64,000 bases of DNA from Aeromonas veronii (lineage in GTDB: Bacteria; Pseudomonadota; Gammaproteobacteria; Enterobacterales; Aeromonadaceae). The notes under the pieces are model-generated. The model was not told where the DNA came from and did no database searches. It was given only the letters and a program-made list of their open reading frames with translations. Location: contig CP101033.1 of assembly GCA_041319085.1 (NCBI GenBank), positions 1,700,501 to 1,764,500 of the forward strand, in the 5' to 3' direction. Positions 1 through 9,632 of this stretch are shown here, in pieces. A program made the position numbers and the translations under genes. Position 1 is the stretch's first letter. Each line of letters opens with the position of its first letter.

Positions 1-1229
1 TTACCGTGGTGGGCGGTGGTTTTATCGGGCTGGAGATGATGGAGGCGCTGCACCAGCGCAAGCTGGATGTCACCCTGCTGGAGCTGGCCGATCAGGTGAT
101 GGCGCCGGTGGACAAGGAGATGGCCAACATGCTCCATGCCCGCATCCGGGAAGAGGGGATCGATCTGCGCCTGCGCACCGGCCTCACCGCCATCGAGAGT
201 CTGGATCTGCCTGCCGAGAAGACCTCTGCCGTGCCGACCGCCAACAGCGGTGGCCTGCGCCTGACCCTCAATGATGGTTCACATCTCGACACCGGCCTGC
301 TGATCCTCGCCATCGGCGTCAAACCTGAAACCCTGCTCGCCGCCAAGGCGGGGCTGGAACTGGGCCCACGCGGCGGCATCAAGGTGGATGCCGGCATGCG
401 TACCTCGGATCCCTTTATCTTTGCGGTGGGGGATGCGGTGGAAGAGATTGACTTCGTCACCGGCGAATCTGTGCTGATCCCGCTGGCGGGCCCCGCCAAC
501 CGGCAGGGGCGCATCGCCGCCGACAACATGCTGGGCCGAAGCGAAACCTACAAGAAGACCCAGGGCACTGCCATCTGCAAGCTGTTCGATCTGGCGGTGG
601 CCAGCACCGGCCTCAACGAGAAGCGACTGGTGCAGCTGGGATTGCCGTTCGAGAAGGTCTATGTCCACCCGGGCAGCCATGCCGGTTACTACCCGGGCGC
701 CCATCCGGTCAGCCTCAAGCTGCTGTTTGCCCCGGATGGCAAGATTTATGGCGCTCAGGCCATCGGCAAGGATGGTATCGACAAGCGCATCGATGTGCTG
801 GCGGTGGCCCAGCGCGCCGGTCTGACCGTGTTTGACCTGCAGGATCTGGAGCTCACCTATGCGCCGCCGTTCGGCTCGGCCAAGGATGTGATCAACATGG
901 CGGGCTTTGTGGCCAGCAACCACTTGAAGGGGGATACCTTGCTCTGCCACGTGGCCGAGGTGCAGGCTCGCCACCCGCACCAGCTGGTGGTGGATGTGCG
1001 CAATGGCCCCGAGCTCGACAAGCTGGGCCGCATTCCGGGGGCGCTGCATATCCCCCTCGACGAATTGCGTGGTCGCCTGCATGAGCTGCCCAAGGACAAA
1101 GAGCTGCTTATCAGCTGTCAGGTCGGGCTGCGCGGCCATGTCGCTTGCCGCCTGCTGAGCCAGCACGGCTTTAAAGTGAAAAATCTCTCCGGCGGCTTCA
1201 AAACCTGGCAGATGGCCACCGCCGAGTAA
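1..1229 (+). CDS. CoA-disulfide reductase-like FAD/NAD(P) oxidoreductase with C-terminal rhodanese domain (5' partial)
   Basis: The frame is open at the left edge, so the N-terminus (FAD-binding motif and the usual active-site Cys) lies outside the window. About 408 codons remain. The visible part starts in the NAD(P)-binding Rossmann motif (VVGGGFIGLE). It continues through the second FAD motif (PFIFAVGDAVE) and the dimerisation domain typical of the pyridine nucleotide-disulphide oxidoreductase family. The last ~100 residues form a rhodanese domain (VDVRNGPELDKLGRIPGALHI) with an intact CxxGxR active loop (ISCQVGLRGH). This fusion is known in CoA-disulfide / persulfide reductases (Npsr/CoADR-RHD type), which handle thiol or persulfide redox chemistry in the cytosol. 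The substrate cannot be set without the N-terminus. A hairpin terminator follows the stop. Confidence 0.85.
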   Translation, partial: TVVGGGFIGLEMMEALHQRKLDVTLLELADQVMAPVDKEMANMLHARIREEGIDLRLRTGLTAIESLDLPAEKTSAVPTANSGGLRLTLNDGSHLDTGLLILAIGVKPETLLAAKAGLELGPRGGIKVDAGMRTSDPFIFAVGDAVEEIDFVTGESVLIPLAGPANRQGRIAADNMLGRSETYKKTQGTAICKLFDLAVASTGLNEKRLVQLGLPFEKVYVHPGSHAGYYPGAHPVSLKLLFAPDGKIYGAQAIGKDGIDKRIDVLAVAQRAGLTVFDLQDLELTYAPPFGSAKDVINMAGFVASNHLKGDTLLCHVAEVQARHPHQLVVDVRNGPELDKLGRIPGALHIPLDELRGRLHELPKDKELLISCQVGLRGHVACRLLSQHGFKVKNLSGGFKTWQMATAE

Positions 1230-1252
1230 CCGTTTTATTTCTGTGCCTGTTT

Positions 1253-1290
1253 GCCCCTCTCCCTTGTGCGTGCAAGCTGAGGGGCTTTTT
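1253..1290 (+). terminator. Rho-independent terminator after the CoADR-like gene
   Basis: GCCCCTC (1253-1259) pairs with GAGGGGC (1279-1285). Inside is a smaller stem (CTTG/CAAG), and five T follow directly. Confidence 0.75.
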
Positions 1291-1443
1291 CTCTGCGCCG
1301 ATCGCCCTCTTTGCATCTCCCTGCTGTAGCAATATTTCGACACACTTTTTTTTCGGTGCCGGACAAAATTAACGTTTTGTTCAGGGGATCGGTGCTATAA
1401 CCCCTGCCTCGTTCATGATGAACCGTGTAGTAGGGAGAGTGAC

Positions 1444-2103
1444 ATGCTGGATATGCTGATGGCCATTTGGCATCAGGATTTTGACGCCCTGGTTCAGATG
1501 CAGGCGGTGCCCCTGCTGATCAGTTGCCTGATGCTGGTACTGCTGCTGGAGTCCGCATTCGTCTTCCTGCCCCTGCCGGGGGACAGCCTGGTACTGCTGG
1601 CCGGTGGGTTGGTGGGCATGGGGGTATTTGGCCCCGAAGTGACCCTCTGTTTTCTACCGCTGGCGGCGGGGCTGGGATCCGTGCTGGCGTACTGGCAGGG
1701 GCGGGCTCTGCAGCGCACCCGCTTTATGGAGCATATCGAGCGGATGTTGCCGCCCGACAGTCTGCCCAAGGCGACCCGGCTGCTGAAAAAGTACGGTTTT
1801 CTGGCGATGTTCTCCTCCCGCTTTATCCCGTTCGTGCGGGTCTTGACCCCCATGCTGATGGGGATTGGCCGCCTGAGCGTGCTGCGCATGTGCATGGCCA
1901 GCTTTGCCAGTGCCTTTATGTGGGCGCTTTGTCTCAGTTTGGTGGGCAAGCTGGCGATGAATACCCCCTTCTTCCTCCACCACAGCGAGCTGTTGACCCG
2001 GGCGCTGATTATTACTTCGCTGGTGCTGTTTCTGGCGGCCGTCATGGCCATCCTGTTTCGCTGGTTCAAAGGCGGAGCAAAAAACGAGACCAGCCACGAC
2101 TAG
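1444..2103 (+). CDS. DedA family membrane protein
   Basis: This 219-residue polytopic inner-membrane protein belongs to the DedA/SNARE-associated family, whose members flip or support undecaprenyl phosphate or phospholipids and affect membrane homeostasis. The N-terminal hydrophobic segment is followed by the family signature ESAFVFLPLPGDSLVLLAGG. The re-entrant region KYGFLAMFSSRFIPFVRVLTP holds the conserved arginines. Two more transmembrane helices close the protein. The ATG at 1444 follows an AGGGAGAG ribosome binding site. It is transcribed alone, with a stem-loop after the stop. Assignment to a particular DedA subgroup (YqjA, YghB, DedA) is not possible by eye. Confidence 0.88.
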   Translation: MLDMLMAIWHQDFDALVQMQAVPLLISCLMLVLLLESAFVFLPLPGDSLVLLAGGLVGMGVFGPEVTLCFLPLAAGLGSVLAYWQGRALQRTRFMEHIERMLPPDSLPKATRLLKKYGFLAMFSSRFIPFVRVLTPMLMGIGRLSVLRMCMASFASAFMWALCLSLVGKLAMNTPFFLHHSELLTRALIITSLVLFLAAVMAILFRWFKGGAKNETSHD

Positions 2104-2110
2104 ATGACAA

Positions 2111-2140
2111 CCCTTGCCGCACTGAATCAGTGGGCAAGGG
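2111..2140 (+). terminator. Stem-loop after the dedA-family gene
   Basis: CCCTTGCC (2111-2118) pairs with GGCAAGGG (2133-2140), with an inner CACTG/CAGTG stem. There is no T-run, so it may act as a transcript-end stabiliser and not as a true intrinsic terminator. Confidence 0.45.
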
Positions 2141-2268
2141 GGGTCTCGTGCAGCAGGGACGCGGAATTGTGCCCATTCGGGTAATGCGCTTTGTGTCGGG
2201 TGAGCAGGATGCCTTATCCTGTTTCCTGCCACGCTGCGTTTGCAGCGCTCCAACTCGGGATGGAACCT

Positions 2269-5200
2269 ATGCGCCTCTTCGACTCTCCCTCTCACCGCTC
2301 TACTGCTGGAACCTGCGCCCTACACCACCGCTGGCCGGCCCTGCTGCTGTCCGGGTTGGCCGGTTTGCTGCTGGCCGGTTGCGGCCCCAACAAGCCTGTC
2401 GTCAATGGGCCGACCACAGATTCCGCAGCCCGGCAGGAGGCCGGAGCGCCAGCTACTGTGGTGCAGGCCAATGCCCGTCAATATCGCGATGCCCCGGCAC
2501 TGGCGCTGGTCTTCTCCGGCCCATTGGCGCCCAAGGCAAACTGGCAGAGCTGGCTAGCGGTGAGCGAGGGGGGCAAGCAGCTGCAGGGGGAGTGGATCCT
2601 CGCCGACGATGGCCGCACCCTCTATTTCCCGAACGTCCAGCCCGATAAAAGCTATGAGGTGAGTCTCAAGACAGGGCTGGGCCCATCCCCCCAGAGCTGG
2701 ACTCTCAAGACCCGGCCGCTGGAGGCGGGGGCTTCGTTTACCGCCAGCGGCATGGTATTGCCGCTGCGCGACGAGCTGCGCCTGCCCATCAGCGCGGTCA
2801 ACGTGGACGAGGTCAATATCGACTTCTTCCGGGTCGAGGCCGAATATCTGCCCCGCTTTCTTGCGGAATACCGCCCCGGTGCCGGCATGGGCAACTGGGA
2901 GCTTGAACAGATCACCCAGCGGGCCAAGCGGGTATTCAGCGGCCGCTACGCATTGGAGCTCGATGCCAACCGGCGTGAGACCCGCCTTATCAATGTGAAG
3001 GAGCCGCAGCTGGCCGAGGCCGGTGTCTACTTTGCGGTGATGTCCCCCCTTGGCAACTACGACTGGCGCAAGGAGACCACCTATTTCGCGGTGAGCGACA
3101 TGGGGCTCAGTGCCCGCCGTTACCGCGATCAGCTGGAGGTGTTCGTCAGCTCGCTGGCTACGGCTGATCCGCTCAAGGATGTGCAACTCTCCCTGCTCGA
3201 CGAGAAGGGCAACCGGCTGCAGGTGCAAACCACGGATCTGCAGGGTCATCGCCGTTTCGATCAGGTGCAGGGTGCTCGCCTGCTGCTGGCCGAGCAGGGC
3301 AACCATCTGGCGGTGCTGCGCCTCGATGGCGCGGCGCTCGATCTCTCCACCTTCGATCTCGGCACCCAGCCCTGGCAGGCCCAGCAGCTCTATCTGTTCA
3401 GCGGGCGCGACCTCTATCGTCCCGGCGAGCGACTCGACAGCGAGATCCTGCTCAAGGGGCAGGATGGCCAGCTGCTGCCGGGGATGGCGGTGGAGCTGGA
3501 GGTGAAGCAGCCGGACGGCCAGCTGCTCGAACAGAAACGGCTGCTGCCGGATAGCCTTGGCGCCGCCCACTACGGCCTGCGTCTACCGGATGATGCGCCG
3601 CTCGGGCGTTGGACCATCAACCTCAAGACCGCTGCCGGCAGCCGCTTCGAGTGGCCTTTCCTGGTGGAGGAGTTCTTGCCGGAGCGATTGAAACTGCAAC
3701 TTGGCAAGGGGCCGGATGGGGATGTGACGAGTCTGGACGCCGCCCTCACCCTGCCGCTGCAAGGGGACTATCTCTATGGTGCGCCAGCGAGTGCCACCAA
3801 GGCGAAGGCGGAGGTGAAGTTAAGCCGCGCCACCATGCCCTTTACCCAATGGCAGGAGTTCACCCTGGGTGACGTGCTGCTCGCCGAGCAGGCCAAGGAT
3901 CTCGAGGCGCGCAGTCTTACCCTCGATGCGCAGGGGCGGGGGACTTTTTCACTGCAAGATGAGCTCGACGGGGTGCGCGGCCTCGGGCCGCTGGAGGTGG
4001 CCTATCGGGTGTCGCTCTCAGAGCCCGGTGGCCGCGCCGTCAATCGCAGTCGCACCCAGTATGGCTGGCCTGCAGGCAGCCAGTGGCCGGCGCTCAAGGC
4101 CGACTTCGTGGCCGATCGTGTGGAAGGGGGCAAGCCGCTCCCCTTCCAGATCCTCAACCTCGATGACAAGGGCCAGCCGGTGGCGGGGGCGGTGAAGGTG
4201 CGCCTTATCAACGAGTACCGCGACTACTACTGGCACTACGCCGATGGCGAGGGGTGGAAGTACGAGTTCAATAGCCAGCCCTATCTGGAGCAGGAGCAGA
4301 CCCTGCAGCTGGACGGCAAGGGGCCGGCCCCGCTCATGCTGCAACTGGCGGCGGGCTGGTATCGGTTGGAGGTGGAGAACAGTCAGGGCCATCAATCGAG
4401 CCTGCGGGTGGAGATCGGCAGTTACGCCTGGGGCGGTGGTGGCGAGCAGGCACGGCCTGACAAGATTGCCATCACTCTCGACAAACGCGCCTATCAGGCG
4501 GGCGACAAGGCCAAAGTGACTCTGGTAGCCCCGCGCCCCGGTAAGGGCTTGCTGCTGGTGGAAGATGGCGACGGCCTGCGCTGGTGGCAGCGTATCGCGC
4601 TCAAGGGGGCCGGTGGCGATGCCAAGGATGCCCGCGGCGAGTTCGAGATCCCGGTCAGTCCCGAGTGGCAGCGCCACGATCTGCATATCTCGGCTCAGAT
4701 CGCCGCGCCAGACAGCGCCTCCAAACCGGTCAGCAGCCAGCAGGGACAGAGCTTGCGCTCGGTCGGCTTGGTGCCGCTCACCCTGGATCGGGAAGCGCGC
4801 CGTCTGCCGCTTACCCTGAGCGCACCTGATAAAGCGGTGCCGCTCACCCGGCTGGAAGTGACCGCCACCTCCACCCCCAACAGTCAGGGGCGGGTGGTGC
4901 TGGCGGCGGTGGATCGGGGCGTGCTCAACATCAGTGACTACCAGCCCCTCGACCCGTTCGAGATCTTCTTTGGCCGCAAGCGCTTCTCCCAAGATTTGTT
5001 CGACAACTACGGCCAGGTGATCCCGCCGCAAGATGGCAAGCTGGCCCGCCTCAACTACGGGGGCGATAGGGCGCCGCTGAAAAAGGGTGGCGCGCTGGAG
5101 AGCCGGGTCGAGATCGCCGCACTCTGGAGCGGCGAGGTGAGTTTTGATGAGAGCGGCAAGGCGGTGATCCCGCTCGATCTGCCCAACTTCAACGGCGAGC

Positions 5201-7149
5201 TGGCGCTGATGGCACTGGCCTGGAACGAACAGCAAGTCGGTGAGGCCGAGCGCGCCGTCAAGGTGGTGGCGCCCTTGGTGGCCGAGATCGGCTGGCCACG
5301 CTTTGGCGCCAGAGGGGATGAGACCCGGGCGCTGGTGCAGCTGCGCAACATGAGCGGCGAGGATCAGAGCCTCTCCCTTGCCTGGACCCTCAGCGGCGGG
5401 CTGAAAGCAAATGGCGAGTTGCCCGGCACCCTGTCCCTTAAAAATGGCGAGGAGCAGTGGTTGACCCTGCCGCTCACCGTGATCGGGGCGAGCGGTGTGG
5501 CAAGCCTGCAGTTGGCGGCCAGCGGCAAGGATTTTGCCATCAGCCGCGACTGGACTTTGCCGCTGCGCTCCCCCTGGCCGGCCGAGACTCGCCAACGCTA
5601 CCAGATGCTGGCCCCCGGCCAGCAGATGAGCTTTGCACCAACGGAGCTGGCCGGGCTGGATCGCGCCAACCTGCAGCGGCTGCTCAGCCTCTCCGGCACT
5701 CCGCCCTGGGATCCGGCAGCCCAGTGGCAGGCGCTGGCCGACTACCCCTACGCCTGTCTGGAGCAAACCATCTCTCGCGCCTGGCCTTACTTGCTGACCA
5801 CGGCCGATGAGCGCACCGCCTGGCGCAAACCCGCAGAGGGCAAGAAAGCGATGAGTGAGGCGGACGTGCAGCGCGCCCTGCTGCAACGGCTGCAGCGGTT
5901 GCAACTGCCAAGCGGCGGCTTTGGCCTTTGGGATGGTCGCTCTGACGAGGAGCCGTGGCTCACCGCCTATGCCGCCGACTACCTGCTGGCCCGCAAGGAG
6001 GTGGGCGATACGGTGCCGGAGGCGATGCTCAATCAGGCGCTAAACCGGCTGCAGAGCTATCTCACCGACAGCCAGTACGGCGAGCGCTGGAGCAGTGCCC
6101 CCGAGCACAGCCGGTTGGCCTATCAGGCCTACAGCGCCTATGTACTGGCCCGGGTGGGCAAGGCGCCGCTCGCTACCCTGCGCCTCATATGGGAGCAGCA
6201 GGCTGATCACGCTCGCTCCGGTTTGCCGCTCTTGTACCTCTCGCTGGCGCTCTCGGCCATGGGGGATGAGCAGAACGCCGCCAAGGCCCTCAGCCGTGCA
6301 TTGGCGACCGAGCGCGGGGACGACTATCTCGGGGATTACGGCTCGCCGCTGCGTGATCAGGCCCTTGAACTCTCCTTGCTGCGCCAGCACAAGCTGGCTG
6401 CGGAGCGCTGGCCTGATCTCAGCGCCAAGGTGGCCGATACCCTGGCTCACCGTCAGTGGCTCAGCACTCAGGAGCGGCTCGCCCTGCTGCGACTCGCCCG
6501 CTTCGACCCGGCCGTCGACTGGCAGGCCAGGGTCGCCTCATCCTCTGGCATTGAAGCCTTGAGCGGTTCGGCCGCCTTGCAGCAGAGCGCCCCCGAGGCA
6601 CTGGCCGCGAGTACCGTCACCAACGAGGGCAAGGGCTCCCTCTATGTGCAGCGCACTCTGATCGGCTACCCCAAACAGGCTCCTGCCCGGTTGAGTCAGG
6701 GGATAAGCGTGACCCGCAGTTGGTTCAATAGCGACGGTCAGCGTTTTGATCCCGCCAAGGTGAAGGTGGGGGATCTGGTGGTGGTGCGGCTCAATGTCAG
6801 CAGTGAATCGGCGGTGCCCGATGCCCTGCTGGTGGAGATGGTGCCCGCTGGCTTCGAGCTGGAGAACCCAGCCCTTGGCCGCAGCATCAAGCTCGAAGAG
6901 CTCTCCATCGAGGGGAAACCGGCGTGGCAGAGCGAGTGGAACGACTATCTCAAGCATCAGGAGTTTCGCGACGATCGCTATACGGCGGCGCTGGATCTGA
7001 GCGAGGGGAGCAACCAGCAGCTGGTCTACCTGATGCGGGCGGTGACGCCGGGTCGCTATCAGGTGCCGCCGACCCAGGTGGAGGATATGTACCGCCCCGA
7101 GCTGCGTGCCGTGGGTGAGGATATCCATGAGGTGATCATCTCTGAGTAA
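2269..7149 (+). CDS. yfhM: Bacterial alpha-2-macroglobulin lipoprotein (YfhM type)
   Basis: From ATG 2269 the product is 1626 residues, close to E. coli YfhM (1653), and similar along its whole length. It begins with a long n-region and a lipobox ending LLAGC (Cys about residue 38), so it is a periplasmic lipoprotein. MG/bait-region domains fill the first two thirds. The thioester motif CLEQ is intact at 5755-5766 (residue ~1163) inside the alpha-helical thioester domain, followed by the C-terminal macroglobulin domain. By analogy it traps foreign proteases in the periplasm. pbpC lies directly downstream, the standard partner. An earlier in-frame ATG at 2260 is possible; the frame opens at 2191 but that extension lacks signal-peptide logic. 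Confidence 0.93.
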   Translation: MRLFDSPSHRSTAGTCALHHRWPALLLSGLAGLLLAGCGPNKPVVNGPTTDSAARQEAGAPATVVQANARQYRDAPALALVFSGPLAPKANWQSWLAVSEGGKQLQGEWILADDGRTLYFPNVQPDKSYEVSLKTGLGPSPQSWTLKTRPLEAGASFTASGMVLPLRDELRLPISAVNVDEVNIDFFRVEAEYLPRFLAEYRPGAGMGNWELEQITQRAKRVFSGRYALELDANRRETRLINVKEPQLAEAGVYFAVMSPLGNYDWRKETTYFAVSDMGLSARRYRDQLEVFVSSLATADPLKDVQLSLLDEKGNRLQVQTTDLQGHRRFDQVQGARLLLAEQGNHLAVLRLDGAALDLSTFDLGTQPWQAQQLYLFSGRDLYRPGERLDSEILLKGQDGQLLPGMAVELEVKQPDGQLLEQKRLLPDSLGAAHYGLRLPDDAPLGRWTINLKTAAGSRFEWPFLVEEFLPERLKLQLGKGPDGDVTSLDAALTLPLQGDYLYGAPASATKAKAEVKLSRATMPFTQWQEFTLGDVLLAEQAKDLEARSLTLDAQGRGTFSLQDELDGVRGLGPLEVAYRVSLSEPGGRAVNRSRTQYGWPAGSQWPALKADFVADRVEGGKPLPFQILNLDDKGQPVAGAVKVRLINEYRDYYWHYADGEGWKYEFNSQPYLEQEQTLQLDGKGPAPLMLQLAAGWYRLEVENSQGHQSSLRVEIGSYAWGGGGEQARPDKIAITLDKRAYQAGDKAKVTLVAPRPGKGLLLVEDGDGLRWWQRIALKGAGGDAKDARGEFEIPVSPEWQRHDLHISAQIAAPDSASKPVSSQQGQSLRSVGLVPLTLDREARRLPLTLSAPDKAVPLTRLEVTATSTPNSQGRVVLAAVDRGVLNISDYQPLDPFEIFFGRKRFSQDLFDNYGQVIPPQDGKLARLNYGGDRAPLKKGGALESRVEIAALWSGEVSFDESGKAVIPLDLPNFNGELALMALAWNEQQVGEAERAVKVVAPLVAEIGWPRFGARGDETRALVQLRNMSGEDQSLSLAWTLSGGLKANGELPGTLSLKNGEEQWLTLPLTVIGASGVASLQLAASGKDFAISRDWTLPLRSPWPAETRQRYQMLAPGQQMSFAPTELAGLDRANLQRLLSLSGTPPWDPAAQWQALADYPYACLEQTISRAWPYLLTTADERTAWRKPAEGKKAMSEADVQRALLQRLQRLQLPSGGFGLWDGRSDEEPWLTAYAADYLLARKEVGDTVPEAMLNQALNRLQSYLTDSQYGERWSSAPEHSRLAYQAYSAYVLARVGKAPLATLRLIWEQQADHARSGLPLLYLSLALSAMGDEQNAAKALSRALATERGDDYLGDYGSPLRDQALELSLLRQHKLAAERWPDLSAKVADTLAHRQWLSTQERLALLRLARFDPAVDWQARVASSSGIEALSGSAALQQSAPEALAASTVTNEGKGSLYVQRTLIGYPKQAPARLSQGISVTRSWFNSDGQRFDPAKVKVGDLVVVRLNVSSESAVPDALLVEMVPAGFELENPALGRSIKLEELSIEGKPAWQSEWNDYLKHQEFRDDRYTAALDLSEGSNQQLVYLMRAVTPGRYQVPPTQVEDMYRPELRAVGEDIHEVIISE

Positions 7150-7207
7150 CATTCCCTCCCTTGAGCGGGTTCGCCCGCTCACTTTCTGGCAGCGTGGCTG
7201 GCTGAAA

Positions 7208-9523
7208 TTGGGTCGCACTGGCCGCGCTGGCTGGCGCTGGCTTGGTCGTTTGCCACGCTGGCTGCGTGTCTCGGTGCTGGGAGTTGTCGCACTGCTGCTG
7301 TCATTGCTGGCGCTGGATCGTATTTTCCCACCGCCACCGCTCGACCCTGCCTACGCACGGGTGGTGCTCGACATGAAAGGGCGGCCGCTGCGCGCCTTTG
7401 CCGATACCAGCGGCGTGTGGCGCTACCCCGTGACCCTGGAGCAGGTCTCCCCCCGCTATATCGAGGCGCTACTGGGCTACGAGGATCGCTACTTCTGGCG
7501 TCATCCCGGGGTCAATCCGGTGGCCATGGTGCGCGGGGTCTGGCAGTGGCTGCGTTACGGGCGCGCCGTGTCGGGCGGCTCGACTCTTACCATGCAGGTG
7601 GCCCGCCTCATCGAGCCCTACCACAGGAGCGTGCCCGGCAAGCTGCGTCAGATGGCCCGTGCGCTGCAACTGGAGTGGCACTACGACAAGCGCACCTTGC
7701 TCACCGTCTACCTCAACCGGGCGCCGTTTGGCGGCAACCTGGAGGGGGTGCAGGCGGCAAGTTTTGCCTATCTCGGCAAGAGCGCCGCCAAGCTGACCTA
7801 TGCCGAGGCGGCGCTGTTGGCGGTGCTGCCGCAGGCTCCCAGCCGCAACCGGCCGGACCGGCATCCCGAGCGGGCCCGCGCCGCCCGCGACAAGGTGATG
7901 CAGCGACTGGTGGCGCAAGGGGTCTGGCCCGAGCCGGTGTGGTTGGAGGGACGCATCGAGCCGGTGCTGGTTCGCGGCCATTTCACCCCGATGGAGGCGC
8001 CGCTGTTTGCTCGTCTGGCCGCCGACAGCCATCCGGGCGCCCTGGTGCACACCACCATAGACGGCGATCTGCAGCGCTGGCTGGAGACGCGGGTGGCGAG
8101 TTATATCCGCCGCTTCCCCGAGCAGACCTCTGCTGCGCTGCTGCTGGTGGACAACAAAACCATGGCGGTGCGCGCCTATGTGGGTAGCGCCGAGTATGGC
8201 AATTTGCGCCGCCACGGTTATCTCGACATGGTGCAGGCAATCCGCTCTCCCGGCTCCACCCTCAAGCCCTTTATCTACGGTCTGGCCATGGATGAAGGGT
8301 TGGTGCACTCGGCCTCCCTGCTTTCCGATGCGCCGAGGCTGGGCTCGGATTACAGACCCGCCAACTTTTCCGGCGCCTTTCAGGGGCCGGTGACGCTCGC
8401 TCAGGCACTGCAGCAATCCCTCAACGTGCCGGCGGTGCAGGTGCTGGAGGCGCTCGGGCCCGACAAGCTGGTCAGCCGCCTCGACAACGCTGGGGTGCGG
8501 CTGGCGCTCTCCGACAAACCCAATCCGGCCATTGCGCTGGGGGCGGCGGGCATTCGGCTCGAGCAGTTGGTGGCGCTCTACAGCGCGCTGACCCGGCAGG
8601 GGCAGGTGGCGATGCCGGTCTGGCTGGCGGGGCAGCAGGCGGTGTCACGCCCCTTGCTGAGCCCGGGCGCGGCCTGGATCATCTGGCAGATCCTGAGCGC
8701 GCAGGGACGGGCTGATCAGCCTTTTGCCAGTGAGGCGACCGGCCGGGTCAACCGGCTGGCCTGGAAGACTGGTACCAGCTATGGCTATCGCGACAGCTGG
8801 GCGATGGGGGTCTCCGGTCGCTGGACCATCGGCGTCTGGCTGGGGCGCCCCGACGGTACCCCCATGCCCGGTTTTTACGCCCAGAGCGCAGCGGTGCCGC
8901 TGCTGCTCTCGGTCTACTCGCGGCTCTCGGACAACAGCCCTCTGCCGGCACAGCCCAATACGGTGAGCGAGGCTGAGGTCTGCTGGCCGCTGGGGCGCAA
9001 GGCGAGCGCGACCCTGCCTGAAGCCTGTTTGCAGCGCCAGAGTGCCTGGTTGCTGGAAGGGCGCGATCCTCCCACCTTGCCGGATCCCATGGACTGGCCC
9101 TCGCCGCTGCGCCAAGTGGCGCTGACCGCCGAGGGCAAGCCGACCCTGGCACGCTGCCAAGATGCGGCGCAATCCGGTTTTCGGGCGCTCTGGCCATTGT
9201 CACTGGAGCCGTGGCGAACGCCCGGCGAGCGACGACAGGCGCTGCTTGCAAGTGGTTGTGCTGGGGAAGGGCAGAGTGCCGAGCTGCAGGCCCCTATTCG
9301 CATTGTGGCGCTGGGGGAGGGCAACCTTATCCGCAGCCAGCGCTATCGGTTGCAGCCCAAGGTGCTTGGCGGTGTCGGCAAGTCGGCCTGGTTTCTCAAC
9401 GGCCAGCGACTACGCTGGGACGGGGATCAGGTATTGAGCGAGGCGGGGCGCTATCAGCTGGTGGTGGTGGACGAGGCGGGCAACAGCGATCGTATCGAGT
9501 TTCATTTGGAGAATCCCTCCTGA
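7208..9523 (+). CDS. pbpC: Penicillin-binding protein 1C (bifunctional transglycosylase/transpeptidase)
   Basis: The 771-residue inner-membrane protein has an N-terminal anchor, then a glycosyltransferase-51 domain (EDRYFWRHPGVNP, GGSTLTMQ, RALQLEWHYDKR). The transpeptidase domain has the SxxK (SPGSTLKPF), SxN (QSLN) and KTG (AWKTGTSYG) motifs, all intact. A BiPBP C-terminal domain follows. It matches E. coli PBP1C through its length. No ATG fits: upstream in-frame candidates are CTG 7142 and TTG 7208. TTG 7208 is used here because it gives an N-terminus like that of E. coli, but the start is uncertain. It follows yfhM by 58 bases and is probably co-transcribed, coupling peptidoglycan repair to protease trapping. 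Confidence 0.93.
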   Translation: MGRTGRAGWRWLGRLPRWLRVSVLGVVALLLSLLALDRIFPPPPLDPAYARVVLDMKGRPLRAFADTSGVWRYPVTLEQVSPRYIEALLGYEDRYFWRHPGVNPVAMVRGVWQWLRYGRAVSGGSTLTMQVARLIEPYHRSVPGKLRQMARALQLEWHYDKRTLLTVYLNRAPFGGNLEGVQAASFAYLGKSAAKLTYAEAALLAVLPQAPSRNRPDRHPERARAARDKVMQRLVAQGVWPEPVWLEGRIEPVLVRGHFTPMEAPLFARLAADSHPGALVHTTIDGDLQRWLETRVASYIRRFPEQTSAALLLVDNKTMAVRAYVGSAEYGNLRRHGYLDMVQAIRSPGSTLKPFIYGLAMDEGLVHSASLLSDAPRLGSDYRPANFSGAFQGPVTLAQALQQSLNVPAVQVLEALGPDKLVSRLDNAGVRLALSDKPNPAIALGAAGIRLEQLVALYSALTRQGQVAMPVWLAGQQAVSRPLLSPGAAWIIWQILSAQGRADQPFASEATGRVNRLAWKTGTSYGYRDSWAMGVSGRWTIGVWLGRPDGTPMPGFYAQSAAVPLLLSVYSRLSDNSPLPAQPNTVSEAEVCWPLGRKASATLPEACLQRQSAWLLEGRDPPTLPDPMDWPSPLRQVALTAEGKPTLARCQDAAQSGFRALWPLSLEPWRTPGERRQALLASGCAGEGQSAELQAPIRIVALGEGNLIRSQRYRLQPKVLGGVGKSAWFLNGQRLRWDGDQVLSEAGRYQLVVVDEAGNSDRIEFHLENPS

Positions 9524-9632
9524 GAGCTGCACTATCTTTGGGGGGTCAGAATTCAGAATAATATTGACGACATCGGGGGATGGCTTCGATGCCGTCAGCT
9601 GATTGTCGATTCCCTAGCAGGGCGTTGCGGAC

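Noticed and set aside
4018..5904. 628-codon minus-strand frame inside yfhM
   Set aside because: Antisense shadow; yfhM is intact with its CLEQ motif and family length.
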